A DNA stretch of 64,000 nt from contig JAWNGF010000002.1 in assembly GCA_037039685.1 (NCBI GenBank), positions 5,766,001-5,830,000 on the forward strand, read 5' to 3'. This document shows, piece after piece, positions 34,637 to 45,643 of the stretch. The notes under the pieces are model-generated. The model saw only the letters and a program-made list of their open reading frames with translations, was not told the DNA's origin and searched no databases. Position 1 is the stretch's first letter. Each line of letters opens with the position of its first letter. The DNA is from Ceratobasidium sp. AG-K (lineage: Eukaryota; Basidiomycota; Agaricomycetes; Cantharellales; Ceratobasidiaceae). The position numbers and the translations under genes were made by a program.

Positions 34637-36839
34637 TTACTCGTTCTGTTGCGTAATACACTCGAGCGTTTGACTCCATACTTTTACTTTGTCGTGTGCC
34701 TGCACCTATTATACGGCGCGAATAGGGTAAATTTCAAATCAAGGAATCAAAGACGAAGATCGACTTGCCTTTTTCGGATCGAAGTTCAGAACTTGAAGTC
34801 CTTCCAATGATGTCGCTCGTGAGAGCGCCACATATGCTTGACCTGGAGGACCCAGTCAACAAAGTGTGGGTAATCGTTCTCAAGTCCTCACCTTTCTCGA
34901 AAATCCGGCCACAATCCACCTTGACGCGGTCCAGTGTTTGCCCTTGTGACTTGTGGATCGACATGGCCCAGGACAGAATTAGGGGCAGCTGCGTCCGGCT
35001 AACTTGCACCTCCCCATTCGGCAACTCGACCTTGAAAGATTCCGGCATAACAAGCAACTTTCGTGTCCCACGCGGCACCCTAAACTCGACAAGGGGATAC
35101 TTCTTCAACCCCTCTGCCCGCTGCTCCTTGTGTTTCGCCTTGGTCGCCGAGGAAAGCTTCTTCTTGTCTTCAGGTGCATAAATCTGGATGAGCTCCCCCT
35201 TTTCGCCAACGTCCACCTCGGTCGCGTCGTAAAACCCGACGACACGACCGACCGTCCCGTTCACGAGCGTTTCGTCAATGTTCTTGAGCAACATGACTTG
35301 CGCATCCTTCTTGAGGGTCAGTTCTTTTGGCGCCATGAAGTTCTGGAGCATCTTGTCGCGCTGAACTGGGTCGGTGATGGTGCCAGCGTCGCGAGCAGGG
35401 AAGTGTTCTTCGCGCCCAGGGAGCGCGCTCATGCGCTGATTGTTGGCACGATCTACATCCTCCCGACGCGGAAAGAGCTCTGTCGCCTCGATACCATCGT
35501 CCGGAATGGGCCGCGCGAGTTCGAGGAAAGTTCGAATAGAGGCTTGTGTAAGCCGTCCGAACCGCATGTCGTTGAGCATGTCGACGAAGCCTGAGTCACT
35601 TGTCAGGCCAGTCCAAAGTCAAGTAGAAACCGACATACGAGGATCTTTTTGACGGAAAACCTTGCTCAAATTAAACGTTCTTTCGACACATTCAGACCAC
35701 TTCTCCGCCTCGAACGCAAACTTTGGTTGCCCGCCTTTCATCACAGGAGGCAGTTGGAAGAAGTCTCCGGTGACAATAAGCTAGAACTCCATAAGTTCAA
35801 CGAAGGGCAAGTAACAACGAACCCATACCTGTATTCCGCCAAACGGTCTGGTGTTTTTCCTAAGTATACAAGCGACTCGCGCAAGCCGATCAAACAAATC
35901 ACCATCCAGCATCGATACTACGAACGAGTCAATGGATGAATAAACCTTATCAGTGCGACTGACTAACCTTCGTCGATGATCAGAACCTTGCATCTTAACC
36001 ATCTCGAAACGGCATTTTTGTTCTTCCTGACTTTCACCGCCAAATTCTCCGGTGTACCCTCCCCAATTCCAATCCCACTAAAGGAGTGTAACGTTTGCCC
36101 CCCAATGTTACACGCCGCAATACCAGTAGAAGCCGTGATAGCGACCGAGTCCTGGGCCTTGCCGTGCTTCTTTTTAAGCACCTTGATGACCTCGCGAAGG
36201 AGAACAGACTTTCCGGTTCCTGTTCCAAAGTTAGACTGCAGATCATACAAGGGGACACAATCCGAACATACCAGCAGACCCGGTGAAAAATACGTTCTTC
36301 CCCTGCTTCACAAGCTCCAAGATTTGACTCTGCTCATAGCTAAGCGTTATCACCATCTTCGCTCCAGGCGGAGGCGGAGGAGCGGTCCCAACTCGAGCAA
36401 TTTCCTTCTCCGCCACGGTCAAGTTCATTTGAACTCCCTCACGACTCGATCGGCGCTTCTTGGAACTCTCATCTTCGTCTTCATCCTCGTCCCGCGATCG
36501 TTTGGTAACCGATGAAGATGCACTCGACGTTATGGAAGTCGATACCGAGTTAACCCACGATGCAGTCGAGTCTGTAGGCGAAGCACTAGAGATTGAGGGA
36601 GGAGCGGGAGGAGTCATTTTCCCAGTGGCCTTGTTGTCTCCGGCGGACTGTAACGCCGCCATGATCGTAGCCAGCCGGGACCCCTTGGCGCGTGGCGCTG
36701 CTCCACCAGTGGTTCCCTGTGAGCTAGCGGGTGTGACAGTCGTACGAGTAGTTTGAGACACCAATGTGGAGGTCGTGGTTGTCGCCGTGGAGGGCGGCTC
36801 CCCATCCCAGTCGCGTTTGAAAGAGGAGATACGCGACAT
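34637..36839 (-). CDS. pif1: Pif1-family 5'-3' DNA helicase
   Basis: Pif1 helicases unwind G-quadruplexes and remove telomerase, and act in mitochondrial DNA upkeep. Seven exons (36839-36272, 36219-35968, 35917-35829, 35780-35639, 35590-34892, 34842-34769, 34705-34637) give 631 codons exactly. A low-complexity N-terminus with an Asp/Glu run precedes the SF1B core. Walker A is GSAGTGKS (about 187-194, completed by splicing). Walker B is VLIIDE followed by SMLD. Then come TGDFFQLPP, the motif V-like [13 protein letters not shown] and motif [15 protein letters not shown]. The last intron (34768-34706) is GC-AG. Using it adds [10 protein letters not shown] and the natural C-terminus; reading through gives an unrelated tail and an early stop. 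Nuclear versus mitochondrial targeting is unresolved. Confidence 0.92.
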
Positions 36840-37143
36840 CGAACAAGGAAATACTTGAAGTAAATTTTATCCTCAGTGAGACCAAGTTCGTCTTGATAGT
36901 CTTCCGAGGTTGAGATGGTAAATAGGGTTATATGAACCCCTGGAGACAGCAAGTGGGAGAAGAGATATCGTGGCGCAGGTTGGATGGAACTTAACACGCT
37001 ATCGTCAAGTCACGTGATTGTTGGGCCCGGCCAAAATCCCCGGGATCTGAAGCCGAATTTCATTATCGGGTACCGGCGCTCCCAGGCAAAGATCGACAGT
37101 AAGATGTTATTTAAAGGAGCGTAAATACAAACTTTGGTCGACA
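36840..37143. other. Short interval between chitin deacetylase stop and pif1 start
   Basis: About 300 bp, both neighbours on the minus strand. It should hold the pif1 promoter; no distinctive element was recognised. Confidence 0.35.
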
Positions 37144-38952
37144 CTAGACGACGACATTAAAAATCACCAGTCCGACAAACCCAACTGCCATACTCAAAGC
37201 AAGGCTGACCACGGCGTTCCTCCCACCAGCATTTGCATTTGCACCTCCCCCAGATGTCCCGCTCGACGTTCCATTCCCACTCGACCCGGTAGAATTAATA
37301 AAGGTCTCGGCGTATGCGTCTTCCAACGGACGATGCAAGCAATGATTCACACTCGAAAGCACAAACTTGGGGTCATGCGAGAGGGCATCGGGCAGAATAT
37401 ACCCAACGGCAAGATCGACGGTCTCTTGATACAAATCATGTTGGAGGACAATGAAACCGGTGTCGAGCGTAGTAGCCTTGCTGAGAATCTTGTTGAATGC
37501 GGCGTAGGATGAAGTGCCGTTGGCTGTTCCTCCTGGGATACGCCAGTCTAGAAAAGTCGATTCGGTATAGTTGGGTCTGGAGGTGAGAGAACATACCGGA
37601 GGTGTCGAATTCGTCATGACCGACACTGCAGAGCCAGTAAGCCCAAAAATCGGTTCCTAGTTCGAACAGACGACTTACCCAGTCCAGATAACCGGGGTTA
37701 AATCCATGGCCATGGCGATTGCGCGGACGCGGTCGTCTATGTCCCCGTATGGAGGACGCATAGTTAGCGTGGTAACCCCTGCAACGAAACATGAGACAGT
37801 ACATGAGCATAGGTATTGAGCAGGCTAACCAGTCACATCCTTAATCGCCTTTCGGGTCCACCCAAGCTCGGCGATGATTTGGTCGTTGGTGAGCGTAGTG
37901 AGAGCACTATGTGACCATGTATGCACCGAAAGCTATTTCAATAAACAAAGTTTAGTAGGATTTTATTCAATTTGCGATGCAACATACTTCGTGGCCTTTC
38001 ATATACTCGTATTGGACAATCTCCGGGCGAGATATGACTCGGGAACCAACCACGTAAAATGTTGCATTGAGTGAATGCTGGTCCAAAAAGTTCAATAACT
38101 TGGGTGTGTAAGGCGAAGGACCGTCGTCGTAGCTAAATGGACCTTAAGTTTCGATAGTTTGATGTAACCTCATATTTACTCACGTCAAACCCCAAGCCAG
38201 TTTGTCAGGGCAGATAGTAATGTCCGTATCACGAGTACAACCACCACAAGTCCACCAACAATTTCCCGACTAATAGGGGTGGTCAGCCTTGTTACCCCTA
38301 AATGAAGCTCGCACTTACAGCCGAGGCATTGGCGGCCAAAGCTGGGTCGCTTGAGCAGGATCCACCTACCGTTCTTTTGATGTCAGGAATATAGGGGGTT
38401 TTGGCCTTGACTTGAGCGATCCATTCCTTGACTTGGGACGAGTCTGTCGGAGGGACCTTATCCATAGCAGGATAATTGGAGAATGCAAGTGAAGCTATGA
38501 CCAAGAAAAACACTCAGCTACATAGGATGAAGTAATAAGTCATACGAACCCGTGGGGAGTGGGATGGCCCCTTTGACCGGAGGTGTGGCGCCGGCATTAT
38601 AAGTGCTTGTGAGTGGCACAGCTGGCTGAACGGGACCGCCCATCGTGATCTGACTGAGAGGAGGTATATTGTTGTCGACTGCTGAGGTGCGTGTAGCTGG
38701 TGCAGATGTCGCGACATGTGTAGAAGTTAAACCCGAAGTAGAGGGCCCTGGCATGACCGACGAAGCGGACGAGGCTGCCAGTGCAGCTTGGCGACGCTAG
38801 CAAGTGATTATCAATCAGCTCGGGCTCAGCAATGTAAAATACATATGAGATTTCACCTGAAGGTACCCCTCATGCGCATTATTCCGTCCTGCTACAATGT
38901 GTAGCTCGAAAGAAGCAACCACTGAGATTGATACGAGAAAAGAATACTTCAT
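37144..38952 (-). CDS. cda: Chitin deacetylase (CE4 polysaccharide deacetylase), secreted and GPI-anchored
   Basis: Chitin deacetylases turn wall chitin into chitosan at the cell surface. Nine exons (38952-38857, 38796-38550, 38494-38319, 38269-38184, 38132-37988, 37932-37830, 37778-37679, 37625-37597, 37547-37144) close to 462 codons. The N-terminus is a hydrophobic, signal-like segment. A Ser/Thr/Pro-rich linker and a Cys-rich patch (NCWWTCGGC) precede the NodB domain. Motif 1 is TYDDGPS (202-208), motif 2 HTWSH (254-258) and motif 3 [10 protein letters not shown] (292 on); a late QHDLY carries the catalytic-base partner region. The C-terminus is Ser/Gly-rich and ends in a 20-residue hydrophobic tail, as for GPI anchoring. 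One exon is only 29 nt. All introns are GT-AG. Confidence 0.93.
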
Positions 38953-39385
38953 AGTTAACTGACGTTGAGAAGTTAGTGTTGCTGAAAGATTGTAAGGACA
39001 CGCAATCGCGTCGGTGGAAAGAAAGAAAGTTACGATGGGTCGTTTACTGCAAACAGAGCCCCTAAAATAGCACATTCGCACCCCGGAATGTTTACGTAAT
39101 AAATACAAAGCACGAGTACCCAGTCACATACGGTTCACTGTATCGTTTTGACTGTTCGTTGTATGCTACGGCACTCACCGACCACCCGCATAATATTTTT
39201 TTAGTGAATCGAGCTAAGTATCGTTTGCTCCCATTGATTCATCTAATACACTGAGGAGTGTCAAGGGTGACTATTAATACCTGGTAAACATGAATGCACC
39301 GGGCTGGGAACATTCGCTCGACCATGCCCGACTTGATTAAATAATGGATCCGGAACCAAGCATGACACTGTATCGACTCCACCGT
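38953..39385. other. Intergenic 5' flank of chitin deacetylase
   Basis: About 430 bp with no recognised gene. It must include the chitin deacetylase promoter. Confidence 0.35.
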
Positions 39386-40095
39386 TTAGCTGATCTTCTC
39401 TATATCCCAAAGCCCTTCGCTCGTCGGATTTCCTGAGGGTTTCCATGGCACGCTCAACTCTTTCAGCCTGCGATTGAGCCCAAACCTGCCTTGCAGTTTT
39501 CCTCTCTTCTTCTTCTTCTCGTGCCCTCCTCGGCCACTCTCGCCTTTCCTGCTCCTGCCACTCTCATTTGCGCCTTTCCCCTCTCCCTCGCCTCTCCCTC
39601 GCCTCTCCCTCTCCTTTCTCTCTTTGTTTATTCCCCCAACTGTCCCATTAAGTATCTTATCCCTATCTCCACAGCCGCCTTGCACGCCGTCCCTTCCTCG
39701 GCCTTTCCTTCCCTTTCCTTTTGTTCTCTCGCCTCTCTCGCCTCTCTTGCGAGAGCTTCCCTGTACTTGCGCAAGGCTTGCTCTGCCGTAATTTCCCTCT
39801 CCTCTTGCTTCCTTCCTTCTTGTTCCTTGGCCTCTTTCTGTCCTCGTTTCATGTTCTCGGCCTCCTCCTTGGCCTGCTCGCTCTTCCTCATTGGTGGTAT
39901 CTCCCCTCGCTCCAAGGCCTCCTTGTACTCCTGCTTGCCGATCCCCATGTCCACCACATTAGGATTTGCATAGTTAGGAAGTACCTCAGAGTCTTGCTCC
40001 AGCTCGGTGCCACTGGCCCGATGGAGCCCTTGGTTGCCGATATTTCTTTCACAGGCAAGGTCTGGTTGTTCGGGCTCCACTGCGTCTGAACACAA
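39386..40095 (-). CDS. Lys/Glu/Arg-rich hypothetical ORF in a purine-rich tract
   Basis: On the minus strand an ORF (40095-39628) encodes 155 residues, rich in Glu, Lys, Arg, Ala and Gln, with a predicted coiled-coil character (repeated REAREARE-like and KEEAENMK-like heptads). A second open frame (39685-39386) continues with an even more basic, Arg/Gly/Glu-rich sequence one base out of phase, with no good intron between. The DNA is almost pure purine on this strand, with short tandem CCTCTC-type repeats on the other. It may be a real lineage-specific gene with a frameshift, or simply low-complexity DNA with few stops. No family was recognised. Confidence 0.3.
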
Positions 40096-40553
40096 GGATA
40101 TCCCTACCAGAAAAACTGGAAGCAGAGCTCGCGGAAGACTGCATTATAGGCCTAGGGTACAAAGTGCTGGTTGTGGCTAAGCCTGACGATCACAAACAAG
40201 TTCCGAAACGTGTTAGGCATAGCCACATGAGCGCTTGGTGCTGCACACTCAGATTCGGCAATCACAGCTAACAGGGGCGGTATAAGCGCCGGACAATGTC
40301 AACGAGATAGTTACCAATAACATAACCTTGAAGTTGGGGTGTGGGCACGGTAGCTTTTATTAGAAAAAAAGGCAAACACGATCGTACGGAATAAAGCACC
40401 TATATGCGCTCAGAGAGTGTGTCCATAGTAAGACGATTCGCTGTCTCTAACCCGGACAAGTTTTTGCACATCTACATTCATTCCGGATATTTATATATTT
40501 TCATTAGCTTTCCTACAAATTTCCCCAAACGGTGTGTAGTAAATGGTAGTCGT

Positions 40554-43161
40554 TTAGATCTTGGCCTTAGCTGCCACGCCCGTTTCGGAAAACAACGCAT
40601 ATAGCTCGCCCGCGGCACGATTAATCTCAGCCTTAAACTCGGCCGAGGGCATCTCCTTACGGCAGGTAATTGTATACTGCGTGCGGTCGTTGTACCCCGT
40701 CATGTATGCCACCCCGAACTAAGATAAATGGTTAGATAAATAGCTTAAATTTTGGAAACCTAGACGTACCCCGTCTGGAACAACTTCTCCCTACACTCAC
40801 TCATTAGTGACGCCCAGAGCGAATCGACGAGACTACTCACCCAACCGTACGCAGGGAAGTGTTTACTGAAAATCGCACTCGTGCTCAGCGTCCATTTAGC
40901 TCCTCGCTGGTACAACGGATCCGAAAACAGCGCAGGCATGCTCTCGCCTTGATCGGCCCGGACAAGGTGTCTCAACCCTAATTCAAATTAGTCACTCTCC
41001 AAATCAATAAAATGATGTGCACTTACCAAACATATGCCGGTCCACACCCACCGCGTTCCCGGCTTCACGCGCACGCTGAATGTGCACCTTGGCAGCGTCC
41101 CTAAACAACTCGACCTTTTTCTGCGCTGAAACTACCCACCAAGAACTCACGTCAACATCCAACTGGATTCCAAAACAGACCACGCACCATCCGCCGAATC
41201 CATAGCCTCGACGAAACTCTTCACTTCGTTGCTCACAACGCGAATCGTCTCGGTCCGGCCCTTGCGGAACTTGCGCGTCGTAGCAGCTTCGTACGTACCC
41301 GCCAATTCGCCTTTTCCGTCCCGCCCAACGCCGGGGACTTTACCCGTCTTGGTAAGCCGCCAGAACGCGAGTTGGATGGTGAGCTGGGCCCAGCTGTCGG
41401 GTGAAACGTTGAACGCTTTGATGGCGTCTTTGCCGTATGGGACGAGGAGGTACTCGAGGGCTTGCGAGTTGACGAGTTCGGAGCCTGCTTTGCGAGCAGA
41501 TTGGATGGCGGTTTCGATTTCGGGGGTAAGGGTAAAGTCGAGAGGGGTTGGAGAGGAAGTGGCAGTAGCGGATGAAGTATGAGGGAACGAGGTAGAATGT
41601 AGGTCGGTAAGGACTTCGTCGCAGAGCCTGACGGTAGGCGTGCCTGGATCGAAATACGCGTTAGATTCGCGGGCTTTGGATGAAGGCACAACTAACCGTC
41701 CATAACGCTGTGTTCTCCCATGAATCCCGCTTTGCCGTCGTCGAATACTATGAATTGGCAAGGCTTGTCGACCCTATGTTGCGATCGTCAACACTCCAAG
41801 TCTGCTCGTATATTTATCTAAACTCACCAGCGGTTGCCGAGCTCCTCGCCTTTCACACCTCCATGCCACGGTGCCCTCGAGAACTCTACGGGACCTTGGG
41901 GCTTTCCTCGATCCAAACACACGATAAACGCGCATGATTCGATGGCTTCAAGAATAGGGATGTTAGATGGTATGTCCCTCAGTGCTTGGTAATCCTGCAT
42001 GCGATCATAAGAAATGACAAAAATTATGAATATTACGTGACTTGCCTTGGCCCACACGTCTCGGTTGTTCGAAGTCAAAACACCAACGCCAGGCGCAGCT
42101 TCTTTCGAATGGTCGTAGATGTACTGGAACTGCCTACCGGAAGTCAAGTCAGCTTGGAGCGATCTTCATTTGATCAGCGATATTACGTACTTCTCCAATT
42201 CTTCGGTGCCTAGCATCCCCGCATCTACCTTCCACAATCTTCCGTTCCGCATCACGACGATATGGCCAGAGTCCCCCGTATCTCCAGCTTTGGCGAAAGA
42301 CACGCTAAAATCTTTCCCGTCTGTCCCAGGAATGCGACAGCAATCAAACATCCATCTGGTGAGGTCAATTAGAAATGACGAGACAAATCATCAACGTCTG
42401 TGAGAGAGATGCGTTGGAGGAGAAATACGCGTACCGCCAGGTATCCATGCACATTGGCCCCTCCTTTGTCGCGTCCGGGGCGATTTCTCCGCGCTTTAGC
42501 CGCTGACGGAAGAGCATTGCCGATCGAGTGAGGGCTGCTGCTCGGTGAACCGGGGTCTGAGGTAGATGCGATGGGTGCGGTGTAAATCCATCTGTACGAA
42601 CAGTATTAGCAAAGTGAGGGTATGCAGTCGGGTGTACTTGCAATAGTAGGACACGTTGACTACAACCTGGATGTAGCGGCATTAGCGGGTGATCACGGAT
42701 TAGTGCTCAGGGATCATACCGAGTCACGGTATGTGAGATACGCGGCCTAGTCTCTATTAGCTCTGCAAATTGTAGATGAGTGTAATGCTCACGTCGTCCC
42801 ACCACTCTTCCAACCAGCTACTCCCAATCTTGTCCTTTTCCGCCTTGCGCTGGAGCAACCTCTCCTGTAGTTTCTTTCCGAGTCCGGCAGTCCTAAGCTC
42901 CTCGATTTTGGACTCGACAGCTGCAAGCTCCTCGTTGGTCCTCGCCAGTGGCTTCAGAGACGTCTTGAGTCGGTCGAGGGATGCATCAAGATCCGGAACA
43001 GGAAGGGAAGGTAGAGCAGCCTCGCCTGCAAATGTTTTCGTATTGGGAAGTGGCGCTGGGGCACGAGATTTCCAGTCGGCAGGACGGGTAACCATCGTAG
43101 CAGCAGTGCGATTGAGACGTAGAGATGGTGAACGGAGTGCAGTTCTAGTCCTCGCAAGCAT
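40554..43161 (-). CDS. cat2: Carnitine O-acetyltransferase
   Basis: The enzyme swaps acetyl groups between CoA and carnitine so acetyl units can cross mitochondrial and peroxisomal membranes. Thirteen exons (43161-42793, 42746-42720, 42666-42642, 42591-42435, 42355-42191, 42133-42046, 41994-41828, 41773-41697, 41643-41188, 41125-41027, 40977-40841, 40790-40770, 40718-40554) give 651 codons. Family marks include WWDD/AAYLTYRDS, CCRIPG, APWHGG, NRWVDKPCQ and the catalytic His (about 354) in GEHSVMDGT. An Arg-rich, acid-free N-terminus (MLARTRTALRSPSLRLNRT) looks like a mitochondrial presequence. The last three residues, Ala-Lys-Ile, fit a PTS1 variant, as in yeast Cat2 dual targeting. Introns 42641-42592 and 42045-41995 are GC-AG. 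An upstream in-frame start at 43305 is possible but less likely. Confidence 0.93.
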
Positions 43162-43958
43162 TGTCGTGGCCGGGATGAAATATCGTGAAATGTGGTGCAA
43201 GCGCCCGCTTCGGCTCTCGGTTCTGCCGGAATCCCGGGCGTTGGTCCAAAGGCCATATTGAGATGACCTAATCGTCAACGCACGGGCCACCACGGAAGTA
43301 TTCAAAAGCCCCCTGCGATGCGCCCATGTTCCTTACCACTCTGGCCTTTTGGCTTAGATCAAGTGTAGTATCTGTTCTTTTAGTCTTAATCGACTAAACG
43401 GTGGCATTGCCACCTAATTCGATTATTCAATTTTTGCCGCCCGGGTGGTTGCTCCTCTGCTTGCACGAGCAATTACAAGATGACCTTGCCCTTACAGTAC
43501 CGGCTTGTGTCGTCGCGGGATTTCTCTTTTCTTTTTCAAACCTTTTGGGCCTAACCCTAGACTCCTGTAACTACACTTCCTATTGCTTGCCTAATTCTTA
43601 TTTGATCCATCCGGACTTTACGGCCCTTGATCGTCTCATCCACCACAGTCATTCCAAGGGTCGGAATTCGACTGGCACAGACACACAACAAAGGTCCAAT
43701 CCTGACTTCTGAGTCAAACTTCTGTGCGCTACTTCCACCAAATTTGTGTGGCCCGAAGTGAGCTTAAAAATAGCTTCGCGGTGCAGTCCACGCGACTCCC
43801 GGCTTCTGAGCCCAACATCTGTCAAAGGAGACTCGGCATCAAGATTTATTTTGCACATCACACCCTTGATCCTCCAACTCTGCCATGATCAACAACAAGT
43901 TGCCATAGTGTATAAAGCCGGTGTGCTTGGGATTTATGGTCGACATTCTCCCTTCGCC
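43162..43958. promoter_or_regulatory. Divergent intergenic region, carnitine acetyltransferase / prenylcysteine oxidase
   Basis: About 800 bp between two divergent starts; both promoters should lie here. Short plus-strand ORFs in it have no domain support. Confidence 0.35.
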
Positions 43959-45643
43959 ATGCCCTTCGTTCCAACTTCGAGTTTACTTCTTCTATTACCT
44001 ATAGTCAGCGGAGCTGCGTCGCTCAATGTCGCCATCGTTGGCGCAGGTGCAGGCGGGTCTTCAGCTGCTTTCTGGCTCTCGCTCGCGAAACAACGCGCAG
44101 CACCTGGGACGAACGTGTCCATAACAGTCTTCGAACAAGACAACCGCATCGGTGGTCGTAAGTTACTCTCTTTTATCCCCCTCACGTCGATTTGACGAGT
44201 CCATAGGTAGCACAACGGTCTACCCGTACAATGACGCCTCGTACGACCCCGTTGAACTCGGCGCATCCATATTTTCTCCTGGGAACAAAAACATGATGCG
44301 GGCTAGCACAGAATTCGGCCTTGAGCGCATTACGTTTGGAGCCGCAGTGCCCGGAACAGGCATTTGGGACGGTACCAAATTTGTTTACCGCAGCGATTTG
44401 GATGAGGACGGTTCGATATATGACGAACGATACAAGGACGGGCCGACCACATCCGGGGTATTGTAAGCACCTTGGTCAATTCCGCCCCGAACCACGCCTC
44501 ACCTACCGAATAGAATCAGGAAATTCCTCACCGCCTTTCCTAAAGTCTATTCACCCGAGCTTCCTCAATTCCAGAACATCAGCACGTTGTCGGCATCTCT
44601 CGGATTCACCCCACTCCAGACCACCACGCTCGAGTCATACTTTGACCAAAATGGGGTGAATGCGAATTGGACAAACGAGTACATTACTTCTACAATTCGG
44701 TTCAACTATGGCCAAGACGTCAGCGCCATCAATGGGGTGGCGGGCATGACGAGTTTGGCAGCTACTAGCGCGTATAGCGTAAAGGCTGGCAACTTCAAGG
44801 TCTTCGAGACCTTCTTGGCGAAGAGTGGAGCGAGCCTGAAGCTCAACACCAAGGTGTGTATATTTTACAATTCGTCGAATGAAGCGCTCAAGCTTGGATA
44901 TAGGTCTCGTCGATCGCCAAAGTCTCCAAACCAACTACCGGGACCAAATACATTGTCACCGCAGGCAAAAGCATCGAAACATACGACGCGGTGATCGTCG
45001 CTGCCCCTCTCCCACTCACCAACATCAAATTCGTCAACACCGTTCAGCCCTCTTCATTTCCCAAAGTCGACTATGTTCACCTTCACGTTACGCTCCTCTC
45101 TACAACCACACCCGCGCTCCTACCGGCCTACTTCCGGACCCCTACCAACGCGTCAGCCTTACCCGGGACAATTCTGACCACCGGCGAATATGGCGTGCAG
45201 CCCGAGTTCAACTCGATTCGGTACCAAGCCAAGATCGAGCGCAACGGTCAAACCGAGTACGTGATCAAGATCTTCTCCAAGGCCAAGATGTCGGACGCTA
45301 CGCTTGCGAAGTTGTTTGGGAAGGGAAAGGTTGGATGGTTGTACCGCAAGGAGGTGAGTTCCTGCACACTTGACGCTCCAGACTCAAACTAACGGTTCAC
45401 TTGTAGTGGGACGCGTATCCTTACTTCCCGACTCGCTCGGATTATCCTCCGGTCAAGGTGGACCAGGGGCTGTACTATGTCAATTCGATGGAAGGCTTTT
45501 GGTCAACAATGGAGACTGAGACTATCTCGTCACGCAATGTTGTAGACCTGCTCTCCACAGAGTTCTTGGGCTCGGGATTATGCGGAGCAGGCGGTGCCAA
45601 GGGTCCAGTCACGGATACTTATGTTATCGGGTGGGATTGTTAG
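43959..45643 (+). CDS. Prenylcysteine oxidase (prenylcysteine lyase)
   Basis: This FAD enzyme cleaves the thioether of prenylcysteine left over from degradation of farnesylated or geranylgeranylated proteins, in a lysosome/vacuole-type compartment. Five exons (43959-44157, 44207-44462, 44520-44853, 44904-45353, 45407-45643) give 492 codons exactly. A signal peptide (residues 1-20, hydrophobic SSLLLLLPIVSGA) leads to the dinucleotide-binding motif VAIVGAGAGGSS (Gly28-Gly33). FEQDNRIGGRSTTVYP follows, the GG-type FAD doublet completed by splicing. The C-terminal half contains DAVIVAAPLPL and ends in TYVIGWDC. A decayed copy of exons 3-4 lies at 58188-58560. Confidence 0.9.

Noticed and set aside
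34734..34842. PIF1 ending in a short tail at about 34736
   Set aside because: That tail reads through an intron. A GC-AG splice gives the conserved C-terminal segment and a stop at 34637.
36460..36756. Plus-strand Ser-run ORF opposite PIF1
   Set aside because: Antisense shadow of the Asp/Glu-rich PIF1 N-terminus.
42580..42690. Apparent frameshift in carnitine acetyltransferase near VSYYC
   Set aside because: Using a GCAAGT donor instead of the overlapping GTACAC donor keeps the frame to GFTPHPSHL.
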